Positions 62,712 to 64,000 of a stretch of DNA of 64,000 nt are shown in pieces. Position numbers and translations under genes: made by a program. A model generated the notes under the pieces. The model searched no databases, was not told the origin of the DNA, and worked only from the letters and a program-made list of their open reading frames with translations. The number at the start of each line of letters is the position of its first letter. The stretch's first letter is position 1. Origin of the DNA: Nordella sp. HKS 07 (lineage in GTDB: Bacteria > Pseudomonadota > Alphaproteobacteria > Rhizobiales > Aestuariivirgaceae); assembly GCF_011046735.1 (NCBI RefSeq), contig NZ_CP049258.1:2684001-2748000 (forward strand). Reading direction: 5' to 3'.

Positions 62712-63560
62712 ATGTCTTCCAATGACAATTATCTCCTTGGTCGGACAGCAGAAGAGTTGCACCGTCTCGCTCGGCAAGCGGCGCTGATCGAACCAGAGAC
62801 GGAGGACCTATTCCGAAGGAGTGGCATCTCGGCCGGGATGAACGTGCTGGAGATCGGCAGTGGAGCCGGAGATGTTGCAATGCTTGTCGGCCGAATCGTT
62901 GGACCCATAGGAAGTGTTCTTGGAATTGAACGATCCGCAGATTCCGCGACTCTCGCCACGGAGCGAGTTGCTGCCGCTGGCAATTTGCCGGTTCGATTCG
63001 AAGTAGCTGACCTCGACAGTTACACTCCAAGAGGCCGCTACGATGCGTTGGTTGGGCGTTTCGTCCTGCCATATTTGGCCGATCCGTCGGCCACATTGCG
63101 GCACCTGGCGTCCTATCTGAACCCGGGAGGCGTGGTCGCATTCCTAGAATTCGATGTGACCAAAATATGTAGTGTGCCAGAGGGGCCGCTATTCCGAAAG
63201 GTCTCCGACTGGATGACAAAGGCATTCAGCGACAAGATCAATCCCTCATTGGGCTCTGCGCTTGGGTCGGTATTTCACGATGCTGGTTTACCATGGCCTC
63301 AGATGATGTCGTTTCAGAAGGTTTGTTGTGGGCCGGATGGATTCTACTGGTTGCTTGCCGAGACAACCAGGGCGGTATTACCACATATCGTGCGGCTTGG
63401 CCTTGCTGCTTCGGATGAGGTTGACATCGATACCCTCGAAGCACGATTGCGAGAAGAGGCGGTCGTCAGGCGCCTAACCGTATTTTCACCGCGTTGGGTC
63501 AGCGCCTGGACGAAGCTCCCCCGGCACCCCGCATCCGGTATTAAAGCAATCCGGACATGA
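62712..63560 (+). CDS. Class I SAM-dependent methyltransferase
   Basis: A 282-residue methyltransferase. The SAM-binding motif I VLEIGSGAGDVAM is at about residues 46-58, followed by the acidic GIERSADSATLA, DALVGRFVLPYLADP (motif III region) and LNPGGVVAFLEFD (motif IV). The rest is a helical cap. The ATG at 62712 was chosen for lack of a good ribosome-binding site at the longer start 62670; neither is strong. GC is lower than in the rest of the window, suggesting acquired DNA. Substrate unknown. Confidence 0.85.
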   Translation: MSSNDNYLLGRTAEELHRLARQAALIEPETEDLFRRSGISAGMNVLEIGSGAGDVAMLVGRIVGPIGSVLGIERSADSATLATERVAAAGNLPVRFEVADLDSYTPRGRYDALVGRFVLPYLADPSATLRHLASYLNPGGVVAFLEFDVTKICSVPEGPLFRKVSDWMTKAFSDKINPSLGSALGSVFHDAGLPWPQMMSFQKVCCGPDGFYWLLAETTRAVLPHIVRLGLAASDEVDIDTLEARLREEAVVRRLTVFSPRWVSAWTKLPRHPASGIKAIRT

Positions 63561-63569
63561 GGAATGACA

Positions 63570-63722
63570 ATGTACAAAGCAGACAATGCTGTGATTTATG
63601 AACAGATGATGGGCAGATGGAGTAAGCAGCTTCTGCCACTTTTTTGTTCGATTCAGAGCATCGCGATGAGCGCGCCCGAGGACTTTCCTCTTCAGGGCAC
63701 CGGCTCCGGCGCCGCAACCTGA
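63570..63722 (+). pseudogene. Truncated methyltransferase gene fragment
   Basis: A 50-codon frame starting MYKADNAVIYEQMMGRWSKQ followed by LLPLF, like the N-terminus of SAM-dependent methyltransferases of the YxxxMGRWS type. It then runs antisense into the 3' end of the PAP2 gene (63692). No SAM-binding motif is present, so it is a remnant left by a deletion or rearrangement. Confidence 0.55.
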
Positions 63723-64000
63723 TATGGAAAAAAGTTGAGGGTGCCGACCGTCGCATAGGCGGCGGCGAGAGCAACTGTGACGAGCGTACCGGCAATGATG
63801 TCGATGAAGTAATGACCGCCTAAGATCGGGGTCGCCAGCAGCATGGCGCCGCTCCAGACGCTGCCCGCCAGCAGCATGATGAGATTGTCACGCAAGGCGT
63901 ATACGATGAGCAGGCCGGCAATCGTATGATAGGACGGGAATGTCGCGAGGCCGGGACGTTCGACGAGGTTCAGCACGATGGTCTGCGCCTCGCGCACATC
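63692..64000 (-). CDS. PAP2-family phosphatase (5' part outside the window)
   Basis: The C-terminal 102 residues of a membrane-bound PAP2/lipid phosphatase-like protein; the frame is open to the window edge. ATFPSYHT is the PSxHT motif of the phosphatase active site, and ILGGHYFIDIIAGTLV carries the H-x3-D active site of motif C3. Two to three hydrophobic helices are visible. The start lies beyond base 64000. Confidence 0.82.
   Translation of the reverse strand, partial: DVREAQTIVLNLVERPGLATFPSYHTIAGLLIVYALRDNLIMLLAGSVWSGAMLLATPILGGHYFIDIIAGTLVTVALAAAYATVGTLNFFPYQVAAPEPVP

Overview
The window looks like a piece of an alphaproteobacterial chromosome, most likely order Hyphomicrobiales (Rhizobiales). 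The reasons are high GC, long runs of translationally coupled genes (ATGA/GTGA overlaps), a hemP/hmuTUV plus HutX heme module, a DUF5681 protein, many carbohydrate ABC transporters with ROK and DeoR regulators, and dense intergenic palindromic repeats typical of that order. The genus cannot be fixed from this sequence. No rRNA, tRNA or CRISPR array was seen.

Layout. 1-1432: the end of a branched-chain amino acid transporter (livH partial, livM), then a small lytic transglycosylase. 2126-6222: a LysR regulator, a TetR regulator with a clear palindromic operator, a bicupin coupled to a ROK-fold kinase, and an OsmC protein. 6255-20630: a large catabolic island. It has a MalK/UgpC-type ABC transporter (solute-binding protein, two permeases, ATPase), a Gfo/Idh/MocA dehydrogenase, a ROK repressor, an SDR dehydrogenase, a DeoR repressor, a BtpA-family protein, an FGGY kinase, a HAD phosphatase and a two-subunit N,N-dimethylformamidase-like amidohydrolase. 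The amidase sitting inside a sugar/polyol-type operon is the most novel-looking part. 20835-24958: heme uptake (hmuV, frameshifted hmuU, hmuT, hemP, divergent heme monooxygenase and hutX). 25424-32453 (minus): a ribose-type ABC transporter (its permease is frameshifted) with two SDRs, a DenD-like dehydrogenase and a ROK repressor. 32735-36936: DUF5681 protein and a decayed copy, a ChaC-like cyclotransferase, a secreted amidohydrolase and two related small secreted proteins. 36956-37550: a five-copy tandem array of about 120-bp palindromic units.

37771-48265: a second MalK-type transporter (two different ATPases and a 62-aa membrane protein) running into a PTS-driven dihydroxyacetone-kinase operon in the order dhaL, dhaM, HPr, EI, HTH protein, dhaK. 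48781-52654: another ribose-type ABC transporter. 52765-56306: homogentisate catabolism (fahA, hmgA, divergent marR-maiA) around a nested palindromic operator. 56440-57408: a DedA-rhodanese fusion. 57717-60824: small detoxification-type genes (frameshifted GST, VOC protein, epoxide hydrolase). 60965-62360: an IS110-family element of the IS1111 type. Beyond it lie gene fragments (cyclase, methyltransferase), an intact methyltransferase and a PAP2 phosphatase running off the end.

Two themes cut across the window. First, four genes carry single-nucleotide frameshifts, two of them in homopolymers, so sequencing or assembly error must be excluded before calling them pseudogenes. Second, there are several families of intergenic palindromic repeats. 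These include two inverted copies of a roughly 330-bp element with terminal inverted repeats, and a repeat that supplies the C-terminus and stop codon of the fahA-like gene.
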